Assembly: GCA_947167745.1 (NCBI GenBank)
Contig: CAMVJE010000005.1
Location: forward strand, 5,357-69,356
From: an uncultured Treponema sp.
GTDB taxonomy: Bacteria; Spirochaetota; Spirochaetia; Treponematales; Treponemataceae
Length of the DNA: 64,000 nt
Reading direction: 5' to 3'
Below, piece after piece: positions 24,881 to 34,158 of this stretch (the stretch's first letter is position 1; every line of letters starts with the position of its first letter). The position numbers and the translations under genes were made by a program. Under the pieces are notes generated by a model. It was not told where the DNA came from. It was given only the letters and a program-made list of their open reading frames with translations, and made no database searches.

Positions 24881-26368
24881 ATGAAGAGAATCGTTTTTGC
24901 GCTTGCGCTTTTTTCATCATTCTTTTTTATGTCATGTATCGGGAAGAATTCAAAAGATGTTCTCCGAATAAATGTTTCTTCTGAACCAGATTCTTTCTTC
25001 CCATGGGAATCTGCTGCGGCGGACACGGCGGCGATTTATTACAATATCTTTGACGGTCTTCTTTCTTTTGACGAAAAGGGGGCCCTTCATCCTGCCCTTG
25101 CTGAGTCTTATGAAATTTCTGACGACAAACTTACTTATACATTCCATTTGCGCCAGGGAGTAAAATTTCACAACGGTGCTGATTTTTCAAGCGCGGACTG
25201 CATCTACACTTACGAAAATCTTGCAGGCTTAAACGGAAATTCTGTCAAATCTGATTCTATGGCCCGTGATGTCGACAGTATTTCGGCTCCTGATTCACAT
25301 ACTTTTATTGTTAAAACAAAGGTTCCAATGGGCGGCTTTCTTGCATTAAATATCTGCCCTATTCTTCCTGTTGGCTACACAAATCATGCCGAGCATCCGG
25401 TTGGAACAGGTGCCTACAAGTTCGTGGAATACCAGCTTCACCAGAAAGTTGTGCTCGAAAAAAACGAAAATTACTGGAACAAAGAAAATGAACCGAAGAT
25501 TGCGCGGATTGAGATTTATGTCATGTCTGACGAAAATGCAATTCTTTCGGCTCTTCAGTCAAAACAACTGGATGTTGGTCAAATGCTTTCTGCCGACAAT
25601 GCGAAAGCTCTTGCTGAAAAATTTCAGATTTTCTCAGCTCCACAAAATATGGTTCAGATTTTAGGTTTGAACAATTCTGTTAAGCCTCTGGATAATATAC
25701 TGGTTCGTCAGGCAATCAGCATGGCTATAAACAAGGACGAAATCATTGAGGGGGCAATGGGTGGCTGCGGAACAAAACTTTATAGTAATTTTTCACCCCT
25801 GCTCGGAACTTACTATAATGATCGCCTTTCTGATGTTTACAAAAATGATATAAATCAGGCTAAATCTCTTCTTGCTTCAGCAGGATATGGTAATGGTTTT
25901 GAACTTGAGATTACGGTTCCGGGTAATTACCGCATTCATGTAGATACAGCCCAGATTATAGCAAAGCAGCTGGAGAAAATTGGAGTTCGCTGCAAAATCA
26001 AGACTGTAGAATGGACGACATGGCTTGATCAGGTTTACACAAAATTTGATTATCAGGCGACTGTAATTGCATTTGCAGGCAAGCTTGATCCTGCAGAAGT
26101 TCTCCGTCGCTATTACTCATCTTACAAGAGAAATTTTACTCGCTATAACAATCCTGTTTTTGATGAGACTTTCGATAAGGCAGAGCGGGAGACAGATATT
26201 TCAAAACGAATCAAATATTACAAGTATTGCCAGGAATTGCTTACAAAATCGGCTCCTGCAGTCTTTATTTCAGATCCAAACAATACTCTTCTTCTCCGAA
26301 AAGATGTGAGGGGCTTCGAGATATATCCTGTGCTCTTCTATAATTTTTCGAAAATTTATTTTGAGTAA
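24881..26368 (+). CDS. Peptide/nickel-type ABC transporter, substrate-binding lipoprotein
   Basis: A 495-residue family 5 binding protein. I start at MKRIVFALALFSSFFFMSC, which gives a proper signal peptide and lipobox (FMSC, Cys19); an in-frame codon 19 residues upstream does not. Family motifs are SEPDSFFPWESAAADTAAIYYNIFDGLLSFDEKG and YTFHLRQGVKFHNGADFSSADCIYTYE. It is the first gene of a five-gene operon. TATTAT lies nine bases before the ATG. The ligand (peptide, nickel or sugar) cannot be told from sequence. Confidence 0.92.
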   Translation: MKRIVFALALFSSFFFMSCIGKNSKDVLRINVSSEPDSFFPWESAAADTAAIYYNIFDGLLSFDEKGALHPALAESYEISDDKLTYTFHLRQGVKFHNGADFSSADCIYTYENLAGLNGNSVKSDSMARDVDSISAPDSHTFIVKTKVPMGGFLALNICPILPVGYTNHAEHPVGTGAYKFVEYQLHQKVVLEKNENYWNKENEPKIARIEIYVMSDENAILSALQSKQLDVGQMLSADNAKALAEKFQIFSAPQNMVQILGLNNSVKPLDNILVRQAISMAINKDEIIEGAMGGCGTKLYSNFSPLLGTYYNDRLSDVYKNDINQAKSLLASAGYGNGFELEITVPGNYRIHVDTAQIIAKQLEKIGVRCKIKTVEWTTWLDQVYTKFDYQATVIAFAGKLDPAEVLRRYYSSYKRNFTRYNNPVFDETFDKAERETDISKRIKYYKYCQELLTKSAPAVFISDPNNTLLLRKDVRGFEIYPVLFYNFSKIYFE

Positions 26369-27343
26369 ATGAAGTTTTATTTAAAGAAAGTATTTGATTT
26401 TTTAACGACGCTCTTTCTGATTTCAATTCTTACTTTCTTTATTTTTCAAATGCTTCCAGGGAATCCTGCTCTTGCAATTCTTGGACCAGAGGCCGATGAA
26501 GCGCAAGTGCAGGCTTTTGAAGAAAAAATGGGTTTGAACAAAAGTCTTGGAGAGCGTTATTTATTTTGGATTGTAAATGCCTTAAAGGGGGATTTTGGAA
26601 CTTCCTATCAATATAATCAGAGCGTTTCAAAACTGATTGGCGGGAGTTTTTCCGTAACCCTGAGTTTATCTGTCATCACCTTGTTTTTTACGCTTGTAAT
26701 CGGCTTTTTCTTTGGCTTCCTCTATGCCTATATCAGAAAATCTGCCCTATTCAAACCTTTGATGAGTCTTCACCAAATATGGTTTTCAATTCCATCTTTT
26801 TGTACGGCTTTACTATTAATTCTTATTTTTTCAGTAAAACTTGGTCTTTTCCCTGCCATGGGATATGCACCGCTTTCATTGGGCTTTTTTGCCTGGCTTA
26901 AGTCCCTGATGCTGCCATCTCTTTCACTTGCTCTCGGTTCCGGGGCGATTCTTGCCCGCTACACTACAGTGAGTATTTTAAATCAGGAAAAGCAGGATTA
27001 TGTCCGCACGGCCCGAAGTAAGGGGCTGGGTGAATGGGCTGTGATTGTCCGGCATATTCTGCGCAATGCACTGCTGCCTTCTGTAACTACACTCGGACTG
27101 ATTATGACGGAGATTCTTGGTGGAAGCATTATTATTGAAAATGTATACTCACTTCCTGGCATCGGCCGGCTTATTGCTTCATCGATTCAAACTAGAGATT
27201 TCCCTTTGATTCAGGCACTTGTGCTTTATCTTGCAGTAATTACGCTTTTCTGTAATTTTTTTGTAGATCTGCTTTATTCGATTATTGATCCTAAAATTAA
27301 ATTTTCGGAGACAACTAGAAAAAGTGAGGAGGGGCAGGCATGA
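26369..27343 (+). CDS. Peptide/nickel-type ABC transporter, first permease (DppB-like)
   Basis: This 324-residue permease begins directly after the TAA of the binding-protein gene. It has about six membrane segments, the DppB-type start (FLISILTFFIFQMLPGNPALAILGPEADE) and the cytoplasmic coupling motif VRTARSKGLGEWAVIVRHILRNALLPSVTTLG. It overlaps the next permease by four bases (ATGA). Confidence 0.95.
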   Translation: MKFYLKKVFDFLTTLFLISILTFFIFQMLPGNPALAILGPEADEAQVQAFEEKMGLNKSLGERYLFWIVNALKGDFGTSYQYNQSVSKLIGGSFSVTLSLSVITLFFTLVIGFFFGFLYAYIRKSALFKPLMSLHQIWFSIPSFCTALLLILIFSVKLGLFPAMGYAPLSLGFFAWLKSLMLPSLSLALGSGAILARYTTVSILNQEKQDYVRTARSKGLGEWAVIVRHILRNALLPSVTTLGLIMTEILGGSIIIENVYSLPGIGRLIASSIQTRDFPLIQALVLYLAVITLFCNFFVDLLYSIIDPKIKFSETTRKSEEGQA

Positions 27344-28146
27344 AAAATTATTTTCGGAACAAATCTTTTGTAATCGGTTTTTCCCTGATTTTGTTTTTTC
27401 TTTTATTTATGATTGCCGGTATTTTTTTCCTTCCTTATGACCCGAATTTCCCTGATACGGCGGCAAAATTTGCTCCCCTTTCTTCAAAGCACCTTCTTGG
27501 AACAGACCATTTAGGACGGGATATTCTTTCCAGGCTTCTTGTAGGAACTAGAATTTCTTTTGCCGTTGGTTTTACAGTTATGGTTTTTGGCTGCTTTTTT
27601 GGGCTGATTTTAGGCTCATTTTCCGGCTATTTTGGTGGTTGGATTGATTTGATTATTCAAAAAATCATTTCCCTGCAAATGTCTTTTCCGGGAATTTTAC
27701 TCGCCCTTATGATGATTGCGGTTTTTGGAAGCGATATGAAAATCACGCTTTCAGCCCTTTGCCTCATGAGCATCCCCCGATTTACCAGAATCACGCGGGC
27801 TGGCTTCCTTAAGTACAAAAATGCTCTATTCGTAAAGGCGGCTCGGGCGAAAGGAGCAGGCAATATCAGAATCATGCTGAATCATATTTTGCCAAATATT
27901 CTGCCAGAACTTCTTGTAACTTGCTCACTTTCATTTGCACTGGCTGTTTTAAGTGAATCAGGTTTGAGTTATCTCGGTTTGGGGATTCAGCCACCCGCTC
28001 CCAGCTTTGGGCGGATGCTTAACGATGCTCAGAGGTTTATTTTCAGTAATCCAAAAGGTGTTATAATTCCGGCTATTTTTCTTTCTGCTCTCGTTACCGG
28101 CTTTAATCTGCTGTCTGATGGCATTTCTGAATCGGGAGATAATTAA
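27340..28146 (+). CDS. Peptide/nickel-type ABC transporter, second permease (DppC-like)
   Basis: The 268-residue permease has the DppC hallmarks HLLGTDHLGRDILSRLLVGTRISFAVG and the coupling loop VKAARAKGAGNIRIMLNHILPNILPELLV, with a conserved end FNLLSDG. It pairs with the preceding permease to form the pore. Overlap with its neighbour shows translational coupling. Confidence 0.95.
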   Translation: MKNYFRNKSFVIGFSLILFFLLFMIAGIFFLPYDPNFPDTAAKFAPLSSKHLLGTDHLGRDILSRLLVGTRISFAVGFTVMVFGCFFGLILGSFSGYFGGWIDLIIQKIISLQMSFPGILLALMMIAVFGSDMKITLSALCLMSIPRFTRITRAGFLKYKNALFVKAARAKGAGNIRIMLNHILPNILPELLVTCSLSFALAVLSESGLSYLGLGIQPPAPSFGRMLNDAQRFIFSNPKGVIIPAIFLSALVTGFNLLSDGISESGDN

Positions 28147-28148
28147 TT

Positions 28149-28991
28149 ATGGTCTTTCAAATAAAACACCTGACAGCAGAATTCTCTGCAGAAAAAAGTG
28201 TACCCATTCTCAGTGATGTATCTCTTTCAATCGATGAAGGTGAATTTGTGGCTCTTGTTGGTGAGTCAGGCTCAGGAAAAACAATGACTTCTCTCTCTGC
28301 CATGCATTTATTGCCTGAGCATATTAAAGTAACAGGGGGAGAGATTTTTCTTAACGGCCGGGATATTCTAAAAGTAAGCGATGCTGAATTCCGCAAAATT
28401 TCCGGGAAAGAACTTTCCATGATTTTTCAGGAACCTATGACTTCTCTTAACCCTCTTTTGAAAATCGGGCGCCAAATCGAAGAAAGCGGACTGATTCACG
28501 GTCTTTCAAAAGAAGAAGCTCGCTCAAGGGCAGAAGAACTTGCCCGTCTTACAGGATTAAAGAACACTGACAGGCTTTTTCAGAGTTTTCCCCATGAGCT
28601 TTCTGGGGGTATGAAACAGCGTGTGATGATAGCAAGTGCCCTTATGAATAGTCCAAGGCTTTTGATTGCTGACGAGCCAACTACCGCTCTTGATGTTATC
28701 ACTCAGGAAGAAATTATCTCAATTCTTAATAATCTCCGGGAGACAAAAAAAATCTCCATGCTTTTAATAACCCATGATTTTTCTGTCGTCAAAAAGCTTT
28801 GTTCCAGAGTTTACATCATGTATAAAGGAAAAATCGTGGAAAGCGCATCTACAGAGGAGATTTTTAAAAATCCTCGCCATGAATATACTCGTGCGCTTAT
28901 TGAAGCAATTCCAAGTCTGCACAACCGGGGTAAAAAACTGCCGGTTTTCGATGCTTTTATCCGCGATTTTCAGTTAAATTCGGAGCGATGA
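28149..28991 (+). CDS. Peptide/nickel-type ABC transporter, ATPase (DppD-like)
   Basis: The 280-residue ATPase has a Walker A GESGSGKTM, the family phrase MIFQEPMTSLNPLLKIGRQI, the signature LSGGMKQRV and a Walker B LLIADEPTTALDV. It has the oligopeptide-ATPase C-terminal extension (HEYTRALIEAIPSL) but lacks the full C-terminal iron-sulfur type cysteines. It follows the second permease by two bases. Confidence 0.95.
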   Translation: MVFQIKHLTAEFSAEKSVPILSDVSLSIDEGEFVALVGESGSGKTMTSLSAMHLLPEHIKVTGGEIFLNGRDILKVSDAEFRKISGKELSMIFQEPMTSLNPLLKIGRQIEESGLIHGLSKEEARSRAEELARLTGLKNTDRLFQSFPHELSGGMKQRVMIASALMNSPRLLIADEPTTALDVITQEEIISILNNLRETKKISMLLITHDFSVVKKLCSRVYIMYKGKIVESASTEEIFKNPRHEYTRALIEAIPSLHNRGKKLPVFDAFIRDFQLNSER

Positions 28992-28998
28992 ATTAATT

Positions 28999-29769
28999 AT
29001 GAATGAAACAATACTTGAATGCAAAAATCTGACAAAAACATTTCTTTATGGAAAAAATGAATCTTTTAAGGCGGTGGATTCAGTTTCTTTTTCAGTTCAA
29101 AGGGGCGAAACTTACGGACTTGTGGGGGAGTCTGGCTCTGGAAAATCAACTTTAGGTAACATGATATGCGCACTGGAAAAACCTGATTCCGGACAGATTA
29201 TCTTTGACGGGGAGGAGATTTCTTCTTTTAGAGGTATAAATCTTCTCGATTTCCGAAAAAAAATGCAGATTATCTTTCAGGATCCATACGCTTCTCTTAA
29301 TCCAAAGCACAAAATCGGTTCAATTATTGAAGAAGGTCTTAAAATCCATAAAATTACAGCAACAAAAGAAGAGAGAAAAAGACTTGTCAATGAAATGAGG
29401 ACACTTGTCGGCCTGCCTTTTGATTCCCTGGGAAAATATCCCTCAGAATTGAGTGGCGGTCAGAGGCAGAGAGTTGCAATTGCGAGTGCAATGATTTTGA
29501 ATCCTGAGTTCGTTGTATGCGACGAGTGCGTGAGTTCTCTGGATGTTCTGATTCAGGCTCAAATTCTAAATCTCCTCAAATCCATGCAAAAATCCCTCAA
29601 ATTGACATATTTTTTTATTTCCCATAATCTTAATGTCGTTGCATATATGGCAGACAGAATCGGCGTAATGTACAACGGAAAAATCATCGAAGAAAAATCG
29701 ACTGAAGAACTGTTAAACAAACCTGAGCATCCATATACAAAAAAATTACTTGGGCTTGCCGACTTATAG
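28999..29769 (+). CDS. Peptide/nickel-type ABC transporter, ATPase (DppF-like)
   Basis: The 256-residue ATPase has a Walker A GESGSGKST, IIFQDPYASLNPKHKIGSII, the signature LSGGQRQRV and a Walker B FVVCDECVSSLDV. In the Walker B the usual DEP is DEC, but the catalytic Glu is kept. The ending HPYTKKLLGLADL is typical. It completes the transporter, and a GTG-started regulator follows 12 bases later. Confidence 0.94.
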   Translation: MNETILECKNLTKTFLYGKNESFKAVDSVSFSVQRGETYGLVGESGSGKSTLGNMICALEKPDSGQIIFDGEEISSFRGINLLDFRKKMQIIFQDPYASLNPKHKIGSIIEEGLKIHKITATKEERKRLVNEMRTLVGLPFDSLGKYPSELSGGQRQRVAIASAMILNPEFVVCDECVSSLDVLIQAQILNLLKSMQKSLKLTYFFISHNLNVVAYMADRIGVMYNGKIIEEKSTEELLNKPEHPYTKKLLGLADL

Positions 29770-29781
29770 GAGAGTTAAAAA

Positions 29782-30822
29782 GTGAGAGAAGAGAGTTTAA
29801 AAGAGGAAGAAAAATATCATATTCTAGTTGCTGATGATTCGTCAATGATTCGCGGTATGTTGAATCGAATTCTTGCCGGATTATATGATGTGTCTAGTGT
29901 AGAGTCTGGTGAAGATTGTCTTGAATTTGTAAAAAAAGAACATCCGCATCTAATTTTGCTTGATATTCATATGAAAGGCATTGACGGTCTTGAAACGCTA
30001 CATTTCCTCAAGACAAATAAAAATACCCAGACTATTCCGGTAATTATTTTAACAAGTGATGAACATAAGGAAATCGAAGTCCGATGTCTTCATGACGGTG
30101 CCATGGATTTTATTTCAAAAAATCCTCTGGTGCCGGGAGTTGTCCTTCAGCGTGTAAAAAACACTATTGCCCTGACTACGCTCCAGAAAAATCTTCAGGA
30201 AGAAGTTAACCGGCAGACTTTACAGATTAAAACCCTTACCCGCGAGATTACTGAAGCCCTTTCAAAAACAGTAGATGCAAAAGATCATTATACGCGTGGT
30301 CATTCGGCAAGAGTTGCCCAGTATGCAAAAGAAATTGCGCGTCGTATGAATAAGTCCGAAGATGAGCAGGAAGAAATTTACTATATGGGGCTGCTCCATG
30401 ACATCGGAAAAATCAGTGTCGCAGGAAGTATTATCCGAAAGGATTCACGCCTGACAGATGATGAATTTGACGAAATAAAAGGTCATCCTGAAGCCGGATA
30501 TGAGATTTTAAAGACCATTCATGTACTGCCTCGACTTGCAAAAGGGGCGAAATATCATCACGAGCGCTTTGACGGCACAGGTTACCCGGAAGGCCTCAAA
30601 GGATATGAAATTCCTGAAGAAGCCAGAATTATTGCTGTTGCCGATGTATATGATGCCATGACTAGTAAGCGGGCATATTCGGAAATTCGCCCTCAGGCAG
30701 TTGTCCGTGCGGAAATTGAACATTGCAAGGGCTCTTATTTTGATCCGGCAATAGCAGATATCATGCTTGAGATGATTGACGAAGATAAAGAATATAAAAT
30801 GAAGGAAAATATTCCGAATTAA
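29782..30822 (+). CDS. Response regulator with HD-GYP domain (c-di-GMP phosphodiesterase candidate)
   Basis: The 346-residue protein starts at GTG behind an AGGAGAG site. Residues 12-125 form a receiver domain with phospho-acceptor Asp61 (LILLDIHM). A coiled linker (130-160) leads to an HD-GYP domain with His206-Asp207 (GLLHDIGKI) and HHERFDGTGYP at 259-269. Such proteins usually hydrolyse c-di-GMP when phosphorylated. Only 12 bases separate it from the transporter operon, so transcription may be shared. No partner kinase is adjacent. Confidence 0.93.
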   Translation: MREESLKEEEKYHILVADDSSMIRGMLNRILAGLYDVSSVESGEDCLEFVKKEHPHLILLDIHMKGIDGLETLHFLKTNKNTQTIPVIILTSDEHKEIEVRCLHDGAMDFISKNPLVPGVVLQRVKNTIALTTLQKNLQEEVNRQTLQIKTLTREITEALSKTVDAKDHYTRGHSARVAQYAKEIARRMNKSEDEQEEIYYMGLLHDIGKISVAGSIIRKDSRLTDDEFDEIKGHPEAGYEILKTIHVLPRLAKGAKYHHERFDGTGYPEGLKGYEIPEEARIIAVADVYDAMTSKRAYSEIRPQAVVRAEIEHCKGSYFDPAIADIMLEMIDEDKEYKMKENIPN

Positions 30823-30899
30823 CTGAGACGACTAGCAAAATGAGAAAATGCTTAGTCAAACTTATTCCCTTTTCCATTTAATTTTTGTGATTCATGGCT

Positions 30900-30905
30900 T
30901 ATAAT
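30900..30905 (+). promoter_or_regulatory. -10 box 6 nt before the His-rich protein gene (leaderless candidate)
   Basis: TATAAT, then TAGCTT, then the ATG at 30912. No ribosome site. It would drive the His-rich protein and two-component genes together. Confidence 0.45.
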
Positions 30906-30911
30906 TAGCTT

Positions 30912-31595
30912 ATGAATTTAGTCAGGAAATTTTTTTTCCTAGTTCTTCTTTCTTTATTCTCTTTTTCTCTTTTCGCAGGTCCTGGAGACGGTGGCGGAGG
31001 TGATGGCGGAGGCCACGACAGCGGAGGTCATGATGGTGGTGGCCATGATGGCGGATCTGATGGTCCCGGTGGCGACTTTGGTGGCCATGATGGCGGTGGT
31101 CACGGGGATTTTGCAGACCATGGTGATGTTCACGGCCATGATCATGATGATGGTGGTTTCGGTCCGTCTTTTTCTCATCCTGAGCACGGACCCGGGAATT
31201 TTGGCAGGGAGCAAGACAATTCAGGTGATTCAGACAGCCGTATGCCGGAATATGAACCGCATGAAATAATGAATTATCGGGGCAGCCGTATGCTTGCTGA
31301 TAGTGGTGCCTTTACCGTTCAAACAGTAAAAACGGAACGCAAGAGTTCAAGCAGCCTTTCTTTTGAGGTGACTTTCAACCAGAGCGTAAATCCTCGCTCT
31401 GTTACCTTTTCCTCAATCCTTGTAAACGGTAAGGAAGCTCCTAAAAAAACTAAATTTCACTTCAACAAAAAAGGTGATACTGTCAGAGTCGAGCTTCCAC
31501 TTTCGGAAGATGATTTTGTCGTTACCATTCAAAATATTGTGTCCTATGATGGCACTCCAATTGAACCGCTTATAATTGATGGAGGCAAAAAATGA
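30912..31595 (+). CDS. Exported His/Gly/Asp-rich protein, candidate metal binder
   Basis: The 227-residue protein has a signal peptide (cleavage near LFAG, residue 23). A ~75-residue low-complexity region follows, built from GGHDGGGHDGG-like units with about fifteen His and many Asp. The C-terminal ~95 residues (SSSSLSFEVTFNQSVNPRSVTFSSILVNGKEAPKK...YDGTPIEP) look like an Ig-like domain of the SbsA type. The His/Asp-rich part could bind zinc, nickel or copper in the periplasm. The gene overlaps a response-regulator gene by four bases, which suggests the protein is a sensor partner or target. Confidence 0.75.
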   Translation: MNLVRKFFFLVLLSLFSFSLFAGPGDGGGGDGGGHDSGGHDGGGHDGGSDGPGGDFGGHDGGGHGDFADHGDVHGHDHDDGGFGPSFSHPEHGPGNFGREQDNSGDSDSRMPEYEPHEIMNYRGSRMLADSGAFTVQTVKTERKSSSSLSFEVTFNQSVNPRSVTFSSILVNGKEAPKKTKFHFNKKGDTVRVELPLSEDDFVVTIQNIVSYDGTPIEPLIIDGGKK

Positions 31596-32284
31596 GCAGG
31601 GAAAGTACCAGTGAATTAAAAATCCTTATCGTGGAAGATGATAAAGGAATTTCTGATTTCGTTATTCCTGAACTTGAGCATGAAGGATTTAAAACTTCTC
31701 TTGCAGAAACAGGTCGTCAGGCTCTTGAAAAATTTGAAGCAGAAAATCCAGATTTGATTCTGCTTGATATTATGCTTCCCGAACTTAACGGACTTGAAGT
31801 TCTCAGAAGAATCCGCGCCAAATCAAACGTTCCTGTTATTCTGGAGACTGCTCGTGGCGAGACAATTGATAAAATCACAGGCCTCAATGCTGGCGCAGAT
31901 GACTATATTCCTAAACCATTTGAAATCGAAGAACTTCTTGCCCGGATTAATGCACTCTTCCGGAGAATAAACTTCATGAAGCCGAGCGAATCTCACTTTG
32001 CTGTCCGGGAGCTTTCCCTTAATACTGACAGAATGAGTTGCACTGTCAGCGAAAATGAAATTCAGCTTTCTAAGACAGAATTCCTCATGCTTAAAAATTT
32101 CATCGAAAATCAGAATAAAGTCCTATCCAGATTAGATATTATCGATGCGATTTGGGGAAAGGGGCACTTTATTGACGAAAATACCGTGGATGTTTATGTC
32201 GGCTACTTGCGTTCAAAAATCGCAGAATATACAAAAAATGAATTCATTAAGACAGTCCGCGGGGCCGGTTACATGATGGCATAG
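31592..32284 (+). CDS. OmpR-family response regulator
   Basis: A 230-residue regulator: receiver domain with Asp59 (LILLDIML), Thr86 and Lys108 (PKPF), then a winged-helix DNA-binding domain (LSKTEFLMLKNFIENQNKVLSRLDIIDAIWG ... VDVYVGYLRSKI ... VRGAGYMM). Its ATG lies inside the stop of the His-rich protein gene. The histidine kinase follows 11 bases later. Confidence 0.95.
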   Translation: MSRESTSELKILIVEDDKGISDFVIPELEHEGFKTSLAETGRQALEKFEAENPDLILLDIMLPELNGLEVLRRIRAKSNVPVILETARGETIDKITGLNAGADDYIPKPFEIEELLARINALFRRINFMKPSESHFAVRELSLNTDRMSCTVSENEIQLSKTEFLMLKNFIENQNKVLSRLDIIDAIWGKGHFIDENTVDVYVGYLRSKIAEYTKNEFIKTVRGAGYMMA

Positions 32285-32295
32285 TTTTTTCTTTT

Positions 32296-33684
32296 ATGAA
32301 AAAAAAATTTTTTAATTCTTTCTCAGTACGCATTTCTCTCAGATTTATGTTCGTCGTGACCTTTATCGTCGTGATTCTTTCTCTGGGCTTTTTGTTTTTC
32401 TCCAGAACGATGGTTTTAAAAAGTCAGGAAGTTGAGCTGAAAAAGGCAGAGGATGTTCTATTTAAAAAGATTTCTGAACTTAGCTCCGATGAAAATGTGC
32501 GTCCGAAATATGGAGCAAGCCTTGGAACAATTCCTGAACTTCCTTACTATTTGACTTACATAATATATGATTATGATAATCTGACTTTATTGGCGACAAA
32601 TGACCCTTTCCTGCCCTTACTTGAAGATTCTCAGGGGAAGGCAAAACATCTTTTTATCAAGAATTACTTTTTTGATGGTGATTTAGATATTCTGTACTTT
32701 GCAAAATTTCATACCAATGAAAAAAACAATAACATAATCATTGCCTCAGTCCTGAATATGGACAATAACAGTATTGCAACGATTTTTGATAGTCTTCCTC
32801 TAGCTATAATTTCACTGGCAGTCCCGATACTTGCTATTTCTTTTCTTCTTTCACTTTTCCTCACCCGGAATACAATTAAACCGGTTGTAAAAATAACAAA
32901 AAAAGTCAGTGGAATGAGTCTGGATAATCTATCGGAGCTTCCTATGAGTGGCTTTAATGATGAACTGGACAATCTCTCAAAGACATTCAATTCCCTTTTT
33001 CAGAAGATAAAAACTGATTTTGATCGCGAACGGCAATTTTCCAGCGATGTTTCTCATGAACTGAATACTCCACTTACCGTAATTTCGGGGCAGGCTGGCC
33101 TCTTGCTTCGCTGGGGAAAAGACAATCCTAAACAACTTGAAAAATCTCTTAACGCAATTAAATCTGAAGCCAAAACCATGCAGGCAATTATTGCAAATCT
33201 CCTGCAAATTTCCCGTATTGAAAGCGGCAGAGTCAAACCGCAGATTGCAGAAGTTTCTATTACTTCCCTCTTTTCCTGGCTAGAAGAAGAATTTGCCGCT
33301 ATTGCTCCAAATGCCAGTCTAATAATTGAAGATAATGATATCATGCTTAATACAGACCCTGAAATGCTTCATCAAATTCTTACTATTCTTATTACAAATA
33401 GTATTAAATATGCAGGCGAATCTTCTACAATCCGTTTGTCGGCAAAAAGAGAAGGAAATTCTATTATTATCGGGCAAAGTGACGACGGGCCGGGCTTTAG
33501 CCAGGAATCCTTGCCCCATCTTTTTGAGCGCTTTTACCGTGCCGACGAAGCCCACTCCCGAAAAATTTCAGGCTCCGGACTGGGGCTGGCAATCGCCCAA
33601 ACCCTCTGCACGGCACTGGGAGCAAAAATAAAAGCCCGCAACATGGTTCCCCACGGTGCAGGCTTCTCAATTGAGTTTATGTAA
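32296..33684 (+). CDS. Membrane sensor histidine kinase
   Basis: The 462-residue kinase has membrane segments at about 18-37 and 168-189 framing a ~130-residue periplasmic sensor of unknown fold. A HAMP linker follows. The phospho-acceptor is His254 (DVSHELNTPLTV), and the ATPase domain has ILITNSIKYAGE, DDGPGFS and GSGLGLAIAQT. It is the partner of the upstream OmpR regulator. With the His-rich exported protein in the same operon, metal stress is a plausible signal (inference). Confidence 0.94.
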   Translation: MKKKFFNSFSVRISLRFMFVVTFIVVILSLGFLFFSRTMVLKSQEVELKKAEDVLFKKISELSSDENVRPKYGASLGTIPELPYYLTYIIYDYDNLTLLATNDPFLPLLEDSQGKAKHLFIKNYFFDGDLDILYFAKFHTNEKNNNIIIASVLNMDNNSIATIFDSLPLAIISLAVPILAISFLLSLFLTRNTIKPVVKITKKVSGMSLDNLSELPMSGFNDELDNLSKTFNSLFQKIKTDFDRERQFSSDVSHELNTPLTVISGQAGLLLRWGKDNPKQLEKSLNAIKSEAKTMQAIIANLLQISRIESGRVKPQIAEVSITSLFSWLEEEFAAIAPNASLIIEDNDIMLNTDPEMLHQILTILITNSIKYAGESSTIRLSAKREGNSIIIGQSDDGPGFSQESLPHLFERFYRADEAHSRKISGSGLGLAIAQTLCTALGAKIKARNMVPHGAGFSIEFM

Positions 33685-33705
33685 CTGACTATTCAGGATT
33701 TCTTA

Positions 33706-34146
33706 TTAAGCTACAGAAATCTGAATCTTTCGCGGAGCTACCTCAGCTTTTCGCGGAATCTTAATGGTAAGGACACCGTTCTTGAATCCGGCGGTTACAC
33801 CATCTGCGTCAATGTCTTTTGGCAGTGTGAAGCTGCGGCGGAACTCAGTGCGGCGGCGTTCACGAAGCAGGAACTGTGGTTTTTCAGCCTCGTCCTTCTC
33901 TTTTTTGTTGTTCTTATCTTCGATAGCTTTTGTCTCGGTCTTTGCAGAAGAAATTGTCAGTACGCCTTCGTTAATCTCAAGGTTTACATCCTTCTCTGTT
34001 CGGCCCGGCAAATCCATGTCAAGAACATAAGAGTCTTTGTTCTCAGTGACATCAACATCTGGGAGAGCTGCGCTTGAGCCACAAAGTCCCTCAGAACCAT
34101 AAAAATCGTTGTTGAGCCAGTCGTTAAAAAGTGAAAGTGCGTTCAT
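33706..34146 (-). CDS. hsp20: Small heat-shock protein, Hsp20/alpha-crystallin family
   Basis: This 146-residue chaperone has the alpha-crystallin domain (DVDVTENKDSYVLDMDLPGRTEKDVNLEINEGVLTISSAK ... ERRRTEFRRSFTLPKDIDADGVTAGFKNGVLTIKIPR) and a C-terminal RKIQISVA tail carrying the I-x-I/V anchor. It holds unfolding proteins during heat stress. The ribosome site GGAAGGAG is very strong and directly follows a 7-bp palindrome. Confidence 0.96.
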   Translation of the reverse strand: MNALSLFNDWLNNDFYGSEGLCGSSAALPDVDVTENKDSYVLDMDLPGRTEKDVNLEINEGVLTISSAKTETKAIEDKNNKKEKDEAEKPQFLLRERRRTEFRRSFTLPKDIDADGVTAGFKNGVLTIKIPRKAEVAPRKIQISVA

Positions 34147-34158
34147 AAAAATCTCCTT

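Noticed and set aside
30830..30857. Terminator after the HD-GYP gene
   Set aside because: GACTAGCA/TGCTTAGTC can pair with one bulge, but there is no T-run, so it was not listed.
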